A DNA stretch of 64,000 nt, taken from positions 232,102,241-232,166,240 of the forward strand of contig OU015490.1 of assembly GCA_907164885.2 (NCBI GenBank), in the 5' to 3' direction. The stretch is from Dolomedes plantarius. Taxonomy: Eukaryota > Arthropoda > Arachnida > Araneae > Dolomedidae. The position numbers and the translations under genes were made by a program. Below, piece after piece: positions 46,503-59,789 of this stretch; positions within the stretch are counted from its first letter, which is position 1; each line of letters starts with the position of its first letter. The notes under the pieces are model-generated. The model ran no database searches. It saw only the letters and a list, made by a program, of their open reading frames with translations, and had not been told where the DNA came from.

Positions 46503-47486
46503 AAACGTTAGGATGCAGTGGTTGTGAAGAGGTTGGGGTTTTATCTGTCCCTAAGAAAACAGGCATGAAAATTTCAAAAGCGTGGGCAAGGGGTGAGATA
46601 AGTAGCTACAGCGACACTAAAGAAAAAAAGAAAACTTCGTTAAGGAAAAAGAATGTATCAACACAAAGAAAGTTCTGGTCACAGAGCAGCTGTCAAAATG
46701 TTATGTGAAGTTAAAAATGAAGTATTAGAGAAAGTTGTTTTGAAGCAGCGTGCTCACGAAAAAAAAGCTACTGAAAATATATTTCGTACTGCAAAGAAGA
46801 TTGTTAAAGAAAATCAGTCCTTTCACAATTTTGAAACAGAAATTGATTTGCAAGAACTTAATGGGGTTGACATAACAATTACATTCATACAAAGGCTGTA
46901 CTAACATTGCTTTGCACATCAGTAAAGAAATGAAAAAAAAAAACACTTGTTAATAAAATAATGAAGAATGATACGAAAATTGGCCTGATAATTGATGAGT
47001 GAACTTCCCCTAGTAACAAGTCAAGTTTGATTGTTTACGTTCGTTGTTCTTTGCCTAAAACTGGTATGTGTGGTTCTACCAACGTCTTTTTAGATTTAGT
47101 AGACCTTGGTGGTTTTACTGCTAAGGCGGTATTTGACTAATTGATTGTCTTAAATCAAATGGAATAACTGACACGTTTTTAAGTAAAAACTTAACAAACT
47201 TAACATGTGACGGCGCTGCTACTATGATTGGTAAAAACAAAGGTGTTGGATCATTAATTTGTGTCCCTAAAATTTCCTTCTGTTATTTTTTGGCACTATG
47301 CTAACCACAGGCTTGAGCTTTCAGTGTCTGATTTAGTTCAGTCAGTTTCAGGAGTTGAAACCATATTTGACTTAATATTGAAAAAAAATATTCTTTTGTT
47401 TAAAAAGTGTGGTATAGCTTCATAAAGACACAAGGAAAGATATAAAATTATAAAACTTACCAAATTTTTATTATATTCAGATTTAA
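46503..47486 (+). pseudogene. hAT (KIAA1586-like) transposase, 5' part, before the piggyBac insertion
   Basis: VPKKTGMKISKAWARGEIS, SYSDTKEKKKTSLRKK, then MYQHKESSGHRAAVKMLCEV and KNEVLEKVVLKQRAHEKK. This matches the N-terminal zinc-finger region and helix of KIAA1586-like hAT proteins. The catalytic block KIGLIIDE (first Asp) follows at 46976, then LIVYVRCSLPKTG, with many stops. It ends at the TTAA (47483-47486) where the piggyBac element enters. The 3' part continues at 50000. Confidence 0.75.
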
Positions 47487-49995
47487 ATGCTGTCTTATAT
47501 ATAGGACGACGGTCAAATCCACTGCTATGAGACTAATTTTTGTTTTTTCGTACTCAAACTTCTTCTTTCAAATGGAATGTTAAGAAACAGTTTAAACTTA
47601 GTCCAACATCACATTTTTTGCAGATAGTTGTTGGTTTTTTTGTACAGTTCTCTAGTCGATAACGACGTTGTCTTCCATTGGGGTTTTTCACAATAATTTT
47701 TTCACTTTGCGGCTTCAAAAAATCTGTATTTCTTTGTTGAGTGCCTAATCGCCTAACCGTCAAATTCCTTGGTATAGACAGTCCTAAATAACTTATTGTA
47801 ATAGCTCTTCGATATTCCAGAAGTTCAATAGCTTCTGTTGGATTGAAGAATTTCATTATCTTCAAGGCTGCAATAAGTGCAGTTTCATAAGCATTTAAGA
47901 ATAATGTCCAATACCACTTTTTTCCTTGTATAGAGGAAATATGGGTCTCCATATGATTGTCAAATAGGTCTACACCCTTTTTATACTTATTGTAAGAAAT
48001 TACGCATGCTGGTATATCAACTTTTTGTCGGCCTCCTTTTACTCTTCTTTCTACCTTTGAATAGCATCTTGTATCTTCAAAATTCGTGAGCAATGATACA
48101 ACCTTATTATCTTTCCAGCGAACTGCTGAAATTTCATTTTTCTCATCAAATTTCCTATCTGCTGCACCTCGATCTATTTTAGCCATTATTTTATTTAACT
48201 TTACTGGGCATTTCGCCATTCTATTTTCTCTTACAGTTCCCGTAGCAAAGTAATTGCCTTCTCTCAGTCTAACTAAAAGGCCATAGGAGGTAAAAAAGTT
48301 AACCATATAAATTTTGTGCTGCGCTGAATGTTTTACAATTGACAGCAATCTTTCCACAATTTCTTGAGATAATGGTACTTTGTTCTTTTGCACTTTTGAT
48401 TTAGTTTTCTTTTAAAAAATTTGAGGATCATATTTGTTATTGCTTTCCAATCCCAAATTTTCTGAACTAGATATGATTGGGTCTTTTTGCGTTCCTTGAC
48501 ATGGAATCATATGGAATGGATATCCATCATAAGAAGACAGTACCCACAACTTATATCCAAATTTGACTGGTTTTCCTTTCATAAACATCTTGCAGCCATG
48601 TCTTTGTAATAGCGCACCATTCTTTCATCAATACTTAGATGTTCAGAAAATACACCAAACTGCTTTAGACCTTCATTCAATAAGTCATATATTGGTCGTA
48701 CTTTGTAATAACGGTCCGAATCAATACAGCTATTGTCATTACAATGCAAATATTTCTTTATCTGAAAGTATCTATTTCGTGGCATTGTTCGACTAACTAG
48801 TGTTGTTCCAGTATCCGGAGCATTTTCCCAGTACATCTTTTCACGAGGCAAAATATGATATCCACTGTAACAGAGTATGCCAAAAAAAAATTTTGAATTA
48901 TTCTTTCTTCAATAAAAAGTTGTGATTATTCTTCTTCCCAGCATATTTATTACTTTCTTCTACAGTCTTTTCTATAATTTTTTCAGCCATCATCTCGAAA
49001 AGATCTGTAGGAGATTTTACAGAAATAAAATCTACAATTGTCTGACGTGACTCTTGAGAAAAAAAATTAGGAGCATTTGAAAATTTAGGTATGGATTTTT
49101 TCCAATTCTGCTTTGACATATATATTTCTTCAATCTCGTTTCGATTTAAAATTTCTATCATTCCTGCTGTTTCCTCGGAAATTATTTCATCGCAGATGAT
49201 TTGTCCGTGTATAATATTTGTACAGTCTTCATCTATTTCTTCATTATCACTCATTATATCGGGATCAGGAGGTAAAATTATCATTTCTGATTCAATATCT
49301 GAAATTTCATCATCCAAAGACCAGAAATATTCTAAGACTTCTTCAGCATTCAAAAATTGGCAGCTCTTTTTGGACACTAGTCTGTAACCAATGCACCAGA
49401 AAGTAAGATATATCTCAAAGAAAGTGGGTTTAAAATGATTCAATATTTGTTCGAGAGGAATATAGAACGTTTGACCTCCAGAAACAGATTATCTTCGAAT
49501 GCCACTGATAAAAGAATGCCATAGTAAAAGAATGCCATAGTCAGACAGGTCTCTCCATTCCGTGTCGAGGGGGAGATAGATATGCAGGAATTGCAGGAGA
49601 ATGTAGTAATGGATTTGACCATTGTCCTATTTATAGGACGCTTGTAAAAACGAAGTGAAAAAAGATGTTTTTATTGAATTTTCTTCTTGATTTTTACCCA
49701 ACATAATGTTAAACATCTACAGAGTTTAAAATAAGGCAGAATTTTAATATTTCTTTATCCGATTTTTCAAAACTTAATTGTACACATTTTCCCACAAAAA
49801 CTCTCAAAATTGGCATATTTTAAAAATTCATAATAAATAAATATTTTAAAATTTACAATTTAAAATTTAGTCAGTGTAAGGAGTGATCCTTTCACAATAA
49901 TGTAATACTAAAACAAACGCAATAGAAAAAATATTTTATGAGTATGAGTTAGAAACGTATGCTGTCCTATATATAGGACGATGGTCAAATATAGG
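47487..49995 (-). mobile_element. piggyBac-family element (2509 bp) inserted at TTAA into the hAT element
   Basis: TTAA at 47483-47486 and 49996-49999 bound it, and hAT coding homology resumes exactly outside. Ends carry the palindromic motif GTCCTATATATAGGACGA followed by YGGTCAAAT: at 47491 and 49974 in the same orientation, and at 49611-49640 inverted (GGATTTGACCATTGTCCTAT). Direct rather than inverted placement at the two outer ends is unusual for piggyBac. Confidence 0.8.
47554..49443 (-). pseudogene. piggyBac (PGBD-like) transposase, disrupted
   Basis: Three frame segments. 49443-48898: acidic N-terminus (EISDIESEMIILPPDPDIMS). 48851-48579: MPRNRYFQIKKYLHCND and LSIDERMVRYYK with the first catalytic Asp. 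48393-47554: SAQHKIYMVNFFTSYGLLVR, VISYNKYKKGVDLFDNHMET (third Asp) and a Cys-rich C-terminus (CKKCDVGLSLNC). The second catalytic Asp, expected in M-D-N-F-F-T-S, is Val here. There is a frameshift near 48595 and an in-frame TAA near 48408 (after YDPQIF). Clearly inactive. Confidence 0.88.
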
Positions 49996-49999
49996 TTAA

Positions 50000-51062
50000 A
50001 TCTTTCATCGACAAACTGTACGTTGTGTATCATGCTTCACCAAAGAACAGCATGGAACTGCGAACCTGTGCAAGCTTATTAGAGACAGAACTTTTAAAAT
50101 TCGGAAGAGTTTTGAGCACACGTTGGGTTGCGTCTAGTTTCAGATATGTGTAAGCCGTTTGGAGGTCTTATGAAGCACTAGTCCATCACTTTAAAGAAGC
50201 TTCAAATGACCCAACCAGAGACAGCAAAGAAAAAAGTACGTTTGAAGGCCTCCTCAAAAATATTACTGAAACTAATTTCAGTTTAGACCTGGGCTTGATG
50301 GCTGATGCATTGCAAGAGCTCTCAGAGTTAAGTGAAGCTTTGCAACATCGCAACGTTGATCTAAGCTATGCTAACAAAATGTTAAAAAACACAGTTTCTT
50401 TGTTTGAGGAAAGAAAATCAGTTCCAAGATTTTACTCATTGATGGCTCAAGAAGCAGTAAACAGTTTGTCTTTTTTCGGAGTTCCTCTCCAGGAAAAAGA
50501 AGGTAGGAAAAACAACAAGCCTTTAACTCCGATAAGTTTTACGAGGTACTTAAAAAGTCTATTGAAACAAGACTGCTCAGTGAAAAAGACTTTGAGCTTG
50601 CTGACACCATCAAAGTAATGGATAAAAAAACTGGCCACAAAATGTCCCAATAACATTTGGGAAAATGAAATGCAGAAACTTGCCTCCAAGTTCAAACTTA
50701 ATGAAAGGCAACTAATTACAGGATTCCGAGAGTATCTCCACTTCAGAGTGTTCCCAGAAAGTTTCAACCCGTTGAAACAGTCAATCAATTCGATAGCCAT
50801 ATCGTCGAGTGAATGTGAAAGAGGTTTCTCACAGATGAACCTCATTATCACACCATTGAGATCATCACTGAATATTGCAACAGTTTCTGGACTGTTGTTT
50901 GTAAAGATCAATAGACCTCCTGTTCGGCTCTTTAACCCGATTAAGTATGTTGACTCTTGGCTTGTGTCTGGACACCATTCAGCATTAGCATTCATGATTA
51001 AGGAGAGGTCAAGGGACAAGAAGTATAATGAAAAGATGTTGAAGTTTTGGACAATCTTTTAG
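50000..51062 (+). pseudogene. hAT (KIAA1586-like) transposase, 3' part, after the piggyBac insertion
   Basis: It resumes KSFIDKLYVVYHASPKNSME, then GRVLSTRWVASSFRYV, an open stretch MADALQELSELSEALQHRNV, and the C-terminal dimerisation domain AISSSECERGFSQMNLIITP to a stop at 51060. The S-E-x-x-F-S motif is the hAT C-terminal signature. Stops occur near 50155 and 50616. The two halves join at TTAAATCTTTCATCG, which shows the piggyBac entered an existing hAT copy. Confidence 0.85.
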
Positions 51063-51139
51063 GATGGGCACAAAACTTAAACAATCATGAAACTGTGTTT
51101 TTTTTAGTGCTTTTATTACTTTTGTACAACACATTTTTG

Positions 51140-53957
<2,818 letters not shown>

Positions 53958-54004
<47 letters not shown>

Positions 54005-54018
54005 TGTAGGTATATATA
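53958..54018. repeat. (TA)n microsatellite right of the MITE
   Basis: About 22 TA units then GTATGTAGG and a short TA run. Confidence 0.95.
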
Positions 54019-54045
54019 TGGTGCCCGGTATAATGGGCTTAACCC

Positions 54046-54430
54046 TTTGAGGGGCGCGTCCTCACTGTGCGAACACATTTTCTAGAATTTTTTTAACCTA
54101 AAAAATGTCAATTTTTTTTTCAATTAAAGGTTGTAAAATACTTTTACATCTTTAAACTAATAATAAATGGCAGCACCAGACATTTGTCTGCTCATTTAAT
54201 TTGAACACAATGAATGCAAGTTAACGCTGTTTCATACTTGGTTTTATTTTCAATTATTTTAAGGATTAAAAACCTAAAATGTTTTAATTTTTTCCACTAG
54301 ATTTTATAAACATGCCTCAACGAATACTGACATGTCATTACTTCTTAAAAAAATCGTTTATTTCTTTCTATTTTTGCGCTTTTAAATGGTGTTCGCACAG
54401 CGAGAACCCCTTTACGACATTGAAATACAG
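54046..54430. mobile_element. piggyBac-type MITE, second copy
   Basis: TTAA-CCCTTTGAGGGGCGCG at the left. CACTGTGCGAACACATTTTC (54056) is mirrored by AAATGGTGTTCGCACAGCG (54384) at the right, followed by AGAACCCCTTT. The interior matches the reverse complement of 14275-14510. It begins in the TTAA that ends the GGGCTTAA terminus of the larger candidate element, so it probably inserted there. The right TTAA is lost. Confidence 0.55.
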
Positions 54431-54806
54431 GCTCACCCCGGAAAGGAAAAACAAACACAGCTGTCTTTATGTTTTCTCCTCTAGACGATTTGGTATTGCT
54501 TCTTGGGGGGTAAAGGGGATTAAAAAGTCGATAACCCTCTGAAATTGGGGGTGTTTTTGGAAAAGGAAGACTTTATCATTTGTATTGTCATCTGTATTGT
54601 CATCTGTTTCAATGGTGCGTGCTGGGCACTATCACCTACAGTTCCCAACCTTTCTGCATTCGACAGTGGTCTATTGAATTCACTCTGTGTGCTAAGGTTG
54701 GCCTCTGTCAGAGATTCCACAGGCAGAACTATTCAGGATGTGACAAAATGTCTGGCTTATTGTTTCCAAACGGCAACCGGCCACCTTCAGCAGAAGTGAA
54801 TTTAAA

Positions 54807-55073
54807 TCAATTATTATAAGCATGACCGCTCTGGGTGGGCTCCTGGAAATCCCCACGTGTGAAGGTATTGGAAATAGCTAAAGCGCGTTTTAAGTCAAAA
54901 AGTGATTTTTTTCTTACTATCTCTCTATTGTAAAGAAAAGTAACTCCCGCTGCCTTAGCCGCTGTCATAAGCTTGTCACGCATTGTCCTCTGAAACCGCT
55001 GGGGGTGTGGGGTCGAGAGAGATACCAATAGATGAAGAAAAAATGGGAGGGAACAAAGTAAGACATGTCTCAT
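54807..55073 (-). CDS. Unknown 88-codon ORF inside the candidate element
   Basis: MRHVLLCSLPFFLHLLVSLS gives a hydrophobic N-terminus, then QRFQRTMRDKLMTAAKAAGV and REIVRKKSLFDLKRALAISN, amphipathic and basic. I do not recognise a family. The hydrophobic start could be a signal peptide or chance. It is listed because the composition looks more protein-like than the surroundings. It may be a piece of a retroelement or transposase. Confidence 0.2.
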   Translation of the reverse strand: MRHVLLCSLPFFLHLLVSLSTPHPQRFQRTMRDKLMTAAKAAGVTFLYNREIVRKKSLFDLKRALAISNTFTRGDFQEPTQSGHAYNN

Positions 55074-55079
55074 CTTCGT

Positions 55080-56487
55080 CGGACTTTAAGTGTTTATTTA
55101 TTTTATGTTTTGAGGGAAAATGTTGACTTTTTCATCTTCAGATTATGATAACTCGCTAAAATAATTATCGTAGAAATTTGATCTTTTTACAATCCTCGAC
55201 TACAGACATATCTCTTTGAAACTAGACCTCATTACAAGTAAAAATATTTTAAAACATACTAATATTTTCATCAAAAATTGAAACACAGTTTTTCAAGAAA
55301 TATCGTCCCATATGTAAATGTAATATCAATGCTCCTCGAGTTTTTATGTTACAAAGAAAATATTTGCCTCATCTGGAAGCTGAAAGCTTTCTTATTCATA
55401 TAAACCTCATTTCAAGTCTCTATCTTAAAATTTCGTTTTTGAATTGAATTTAAAGCTGATAATTCAACAGTTGTGAAAAGCCTTTCGCATAAGGGTGACA
55501 ACAGTAAAGGGATGGAAGGTTTTACATTGCCGGAGAATCACCCCTATGTATCTCGCTATTAGACCTAACAGAAGAAAGATGTAAAAATAATTTAAAAGAA
55601 ACTAAAATCAAATTCAAAATTTTCCTTACCCACCATCAGGCTGTCACTAAAAGCCTAAAATAATTAAAATCGGTCAGTAATTAGTAAATTAATCCTACCT
55701 AAACTGAAATTCACGATTGTAAACAATTGATCTTTAATGCCATTTTCATTTTAGAAGTTCATTTGTTCAGTTTATTATTTTTTTCAAAAGGGAAATGTAT
55801 CTTTATCAAAAAAAAAAAATACTTCATGCGCGAGCATTATTTTTATACGGAATTCTTGAAATTTTTTTGACTCTAAAGAGAAGCAGAGAGTGGCAACAAA
55901 GGTTAAACTCTCAAAGAATGTTTTGCTGTTCTTGAAAGTTACCTGACTTCAAGAAACGTTTGAAATTTAGATTATATTTATAATACATATCTTTATATTA
56001 TTTAATTTATTTATTGATTTATATATTACTAATTAATTAATTCACAAAAGCCTACTTTATTACAGCCTATATTTTATATTATATATATTGTTTACTACAG
56101 CATTGAATTTTTATTCTAAATCGTAATCTTTTATATTAATACTTCTTGTTTTCAGTGAAATTTCAGCGTAACGACGTAAACAAGCAATCACGAGAATTGA
56201 ATTGTTGCCAGTTTTTAAAATAAACTAATAATATGACTGCCAAAAAGTATTAAGGAAGTTGCAAAAACATTATTGAAACTTGAAATTAGAAAAAATACTA
56301 AATTTAAGTGCTGAAAATAAGCAAATTAGTGCAATTTTAGGACAACTTCCGGTTACGAAGTTCTACTTCCGGTTTTATTTTGAACCAAACGATATGTTTT
56401 ATAATGGCTATAAAATTTCTTCTAAATCATGTAGAGAAACATGACAAACAGTTTTGGAGAGAGGAAGGTCCAAATTATAAGAAACAA
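55080..56487. other. Intergenic, nothing recognised
   Basis: AT-rich with no element ends or conserved frames that I can name. Confidence 0.35.
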
Positions 56488-56552
56488 ACACACACACACA
56501 CACACACACACAAAAAACAAAAAAAAAACACAAAAAAAAAAAAAAAAAAAAA
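56488..56552. repeat. (CA)n followed by A-rich tract
   Basis: About 11 CA units, then about 45 nt of A interrupted by C. Confidence 0.95.
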
Positions 56553-57639
56553 CGACCAAATCTCGAAAATCGATGTTTTCAACGTAGTCGGTCACGTTAA
56601 TATCACTTTGCAATAACAAATATTTTTTTTACGAGTAAGCCTTACTAGGGTCTTTTACGAGTAAAATATTCCCTTCTAAGCTTTATTAAGCCTTTTTACG
56701 AGAAATCCTTATTACGGGGCGTGCGAAAAGCGAGCGTAGCGAGCGCAGGGGAGAAGCCCCCAGTTGATTTTAAAAAAATAAATAAATAAATAAAAATTGA
56801 CTTGTATAAAAGGCTGATGTCTAGTATTTTGTTTACAGAAGTACATCTCTCTGTACAAAAGACTTAAGTCAAAATTATATTTCTGCGATTGGTATAAAAG
56901 CCAATAACTTCGTACATTTAAATCACTATTTTTCACTTAAGCCCTTTATACCGGGCACTATAGATATATGGTTCCACTGTTAATTGTAGTAGCCGACATT
57001 ATAGCCCGCCCATGCTCTTCTCCTTATAAGTGCATTTATCTTTGCCGTTTATTATTTTTCGATGCAATTGGACACTAACCTGCTTGCGTAGGCATCCAGC
57101 ATTGCAATTTGAATGACATTTAATTTAAACAAAATTAAATGTGATCGATAATCACAAAGGGTTATCATTTGTTTTTTCGGAAATTATTAAGTCACCAGCC
57201 TCGTTCCACTCGATTCCGCACTGGGCAGGGATCAACTGCAAAACAATTGGTTAATTATGATCCGACAACCGTTCCAGAAGTTTAACACAGTCTTCAATAA
57301 TCGGGACATATACGGGAGAATTTTTAAAAAAACTGACTCTACTCAGAGGCATCTGTAGCGCGATCTATCATCCGGAATTCCACCAAAATTGATAGAGGGA
57401 CTAAGGACAACATGCGAAAGAGTTTCCGTGAAAAAAAATAAAATTATTTCCAAAAGTCGCCGATAGGGGACGATATGGCTCTGTTCTCATCGGCGCACCC
57501 GAGAATTTGCATAAAAGGCAAGTAAAATATCAAAATGCAAATTTATGACTACGTAGTCGAGAGCAGCGCTAGTATTTTGGGCTATAAAGATGGGTGCGGA
57601 ATCTGTTGCGTCTTCGCTTTACAGAAGAAATTGTCATCA

Positions 57640-57910
57640 CTCGCTTTTTTCCATTGGCATGGCCACCTCGCTCCCCGAACCTAATCCATGTGACATCGTT
57701 ATGTGAGGTTATTTAAAGTCTAAGATGTATCTTGGTGGAGTCTCGAACTTGGCGGTCCTGAAAGACTACGTTTCCCGGACATTGATGAACATTCCTTGTG
57801 ACATTTTATGCTTGGTCGTTGAGAACGCAGTGTTCAGGATGCAATGTGTCGTCCACAAGGACTGTGCTCACGTTACTTCTCAAGGTGGAGAATTGCTTCT
57901 CAGGGAGTGA
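57640..57910 (+). pseudogene. mariner-like transposase C-terminus
   Basis: Readable with small shifts: WPPRSPNLIPCD-IV (third catalytic Asp), then, from 57725, MYLGGVSNLAVLKDYVSRTL, MNIPCDILCLVVENAVFRMQ and CVVHKDCAHV. The Y-x-G-G-V-x-x-L-x-x-L-K and V-x-N-A-V-x-R-M-Q blocks are the usual tail of this arthropod mariner-like family. The N-terminal two thirds are gone. Confidence 0.75.
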
Positions 57911-58052
57911 GAAGTGAATTTGCTGTATAAAGTGGTGTTGCAGTGAAATTTCTTTGTTATTCATTTATCTGCTTACAACTTTTTCCGTATTCATCCCTAA
58001 ACTTTATAGCCCGAAATACTGGCGCTGCTGTCGACTACAAAGTCGTGAATGT

Positions 58053-58520
58053 TGTAGGGTTCGCGTGTTGCTCAGATGCAAATTTCTGGTAGCAGCGCTG
58101 TACATGCCAGCCAAAGTGAGTTCGGCGCAGGTGTTTGATCTATTTAAAGGGCACACGCTGAGTTGGCAAAAGCCCAAGACTTTAGTAGCGATACGGGAGA
58201 GAGCGAGGCAAGCTTGATGGAAGGTGATAGCGGTGTTTAACTGATAGAGCGTGTATTGGTATTTAGCCGAGGTGGCTGCACGACTTCGAGAATTAGCTCA
58301 GAGCCGAGGTTTACGGGTACTCTGCCTGAAGGATTCATTGCGACCTTTAGTTTCTTAGTACTGCGGGTTGCGATACTGTTGTGTATTATTTTGGAAGCCC
58401 CAAGTCTGTATATGTTAGTCTGCCTCTACGTAGAGAATAAAGGAGTTATTCTAGAGTAATCCCTCGTACTTTATAATGTGCCTGGACCGTTAGAGATATA
58501 AAAAGAAAGGAAGAACCACA
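58053..58520 (+). repeat. Probable solo LTR inserted in the right arm of the mariner-like relic
   Basis: TGTAGGGTTCGCGTGTTGCT ... GGAAGAACCACA has TG...CA ends with short inverted TGTAGGGTTC/TGTGGTTC. AATAAA lies at 58437. AATGT at 58048-58052 and 58522-58526 is a 5-bp target duplication (one extra T on the right). The interrupted inverted repeat independently fixes the boundaries. Confidence 0.6.
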
Positions 58521-58743
58521 TAATGTGTAATTTGATGTTTTAGTTGCCTTTTATGCAAATTCTCTGGTGCATCGACAACAAAAGCGCCATATCTTCCCAT
58601 ATCGGCGACTTTTTTAGAAAAAAAATTTTCACGGAAACTCGTTCCCATGTCGTCCTTAGCCCATCAATTTTGGTGGAATTCCGGCTGATAAATCGCGCTA
58701 CGGATGGCTCTGAGTAGTGTCAGTTTTTAAAAAAAACACCCTG

Positions 58744-59322
58744 TATATATGTCTGTTTAGAGAGAGAGATAGACAGAAATGGATGGATGGGCGTATATTG
58801 GGGTTGAGATAGACTGTAATTAGTTTTCTTAATTATAATGTATAAAAATGCATTTGCAATGATCTTTAAAAATAAATTTCAAATCAAGAGTGTGAAGTAA
58901 AAGTTTCTTTTATTCTAATTCCTTTCCAAGTTCCGAGGAATTTATAATCAATAAGCTTTCAGAGGAATCTTAGTTTTCCGAACTAAATGTCAATAAAATA
59001 TAATATACAAGCAAAATTAAAGCAAACTTATATTTATTAAAAAATTCCTCCATGCCACGTAGTGGTACAGTCCCTAGCTAATTTGCCCTGTTTTATGATA
59101 TGAAGTCGGTAAAACATACATTCACTTCAGTAGAAAAATTTAGATAATTAACCCCATACATCTGATTCTACTGATGCAAATTACTTTTTAACTCGATTTA
59201 GGGAGATCGTTAAGATAAACTTATAATGTAATAATTCAAGGTATTATCACATTATGATTTGCTTCTCACCCCTTCCCTGTTTATTCTTTACTCTCCGTTA
59301 TTGATATTCTAAGCGAATAATG
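58744..59322. other. Intergenic, nothing recognised
   Basis: AT-rich. GGATGGATGGGCG near 58779 is a small simple repeat. Confidence 0.35.
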
Positions 59323-59326
59323 TATA

Positions 59327-59357
<31 letters not shown>
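59323..59357. repeat. (TA)n microsatellite
   Basis: Short TA run with one TG interruption. Confidence 0.9.
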
Positions 59358-59545
59358 GAGTGTGTATGTGTAAGTGTGTGTAAGTTTATACAGGGTGTTG
59401 CCGAATTTGGCCGACAAATTCAGAGGGGTAATAGTAGGCATCAAAACGAGCAATAATCACATAGGAATGTATTGCCGGAAAAGCAAACTTGATCAGCTAC
59501 AGGATAAATAAAGATGCAGAAATGAAATGTCAACATATATATACA

Positions 59546-59548
<3 letters not shown>

Positions 59549-59610
<62 letters not shown>
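59549..59610. repeat. (TA)n microsatellite left of a MITE
   Basis: About 30 TA units, ending where the MITE begins. Confidence 0.95.
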
Positions 59611-59612
<2 letters not shown>

Positions 59613-59785
59613 CGAGGAATTTCGTTATACTCCTTGTGTTTCAATTTTTCACGTTAAATGTTACTTAAAGAAAATAAGAATAAATTATTTGCTAAGTTTC
59701 CGAATTGTAATTGGGTTGCTTAAGCTATTAGCAGGTTTGGCTTGAAAAATTGAAACACAAGGACTATAACGAAATTCCTCGTTAT
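59610..59785. mobile_element. 176-bp MITE with about 40-bp inverted ends
   Basis: TAACGAGGAATTTCGTTATA then CTCCTTGTGTTTCAATTTTT on the left mirrors AAAAATTGAAACACAAGGAC then TATAACGAAATTCCTCGTTA on the right. TA on both sides; (TA)n on the left. A Tc1/mariner or pogo-type non-autonomous element. Confidence 0.85.
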
Positions 59786-59789
59786 AATA

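Larger units (their letters stand above)
54020..56964. mobile_element. Candidate 2.9-kb element with GTGCCCGGTATAA ends
   Basis: Left GGTGCCCGGTATAATGGGCT then TAA; right end, reverse complemented, AGTGCCCGGTATAAAGGGCT then TAA. About 22 of 23 bases are inverted matches, which is far beyond chance at this distance. The interior contains a piggyBac-type MITE at 54046, an 88-codon minus-strand frame (54807-55073) and AT-rich sequence. I recognise no transposase, and the inner arms do not match further than about 24 bp. Confidence 0.45.
57313..58743 (+). mobile_element. mariner-like relic with about 280-bp inverted repeats, interrupted by an LTR
   Basis: Left arm 57313-57595 and right arm 58743-58527 plus 58052-57998 are inverted repeats: ACTCAGAGGCATCTGTAGCG against CGCTACGGATGGCTCTGAGT; GGAATTCCACCAAAATTGAT against ATCAATTTTGGTGGAATTCC; AGAATTTGCATAAAAGGCAA against TTGCCTTTTATGCAAATTCT; CAGCGCTAGTATTTTGGGCT against AGCCCGAAATACTGGCGCTG. 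The right end is CACCCTG-TA. The centre holds a transposase fragment. Confidence 0.8.
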
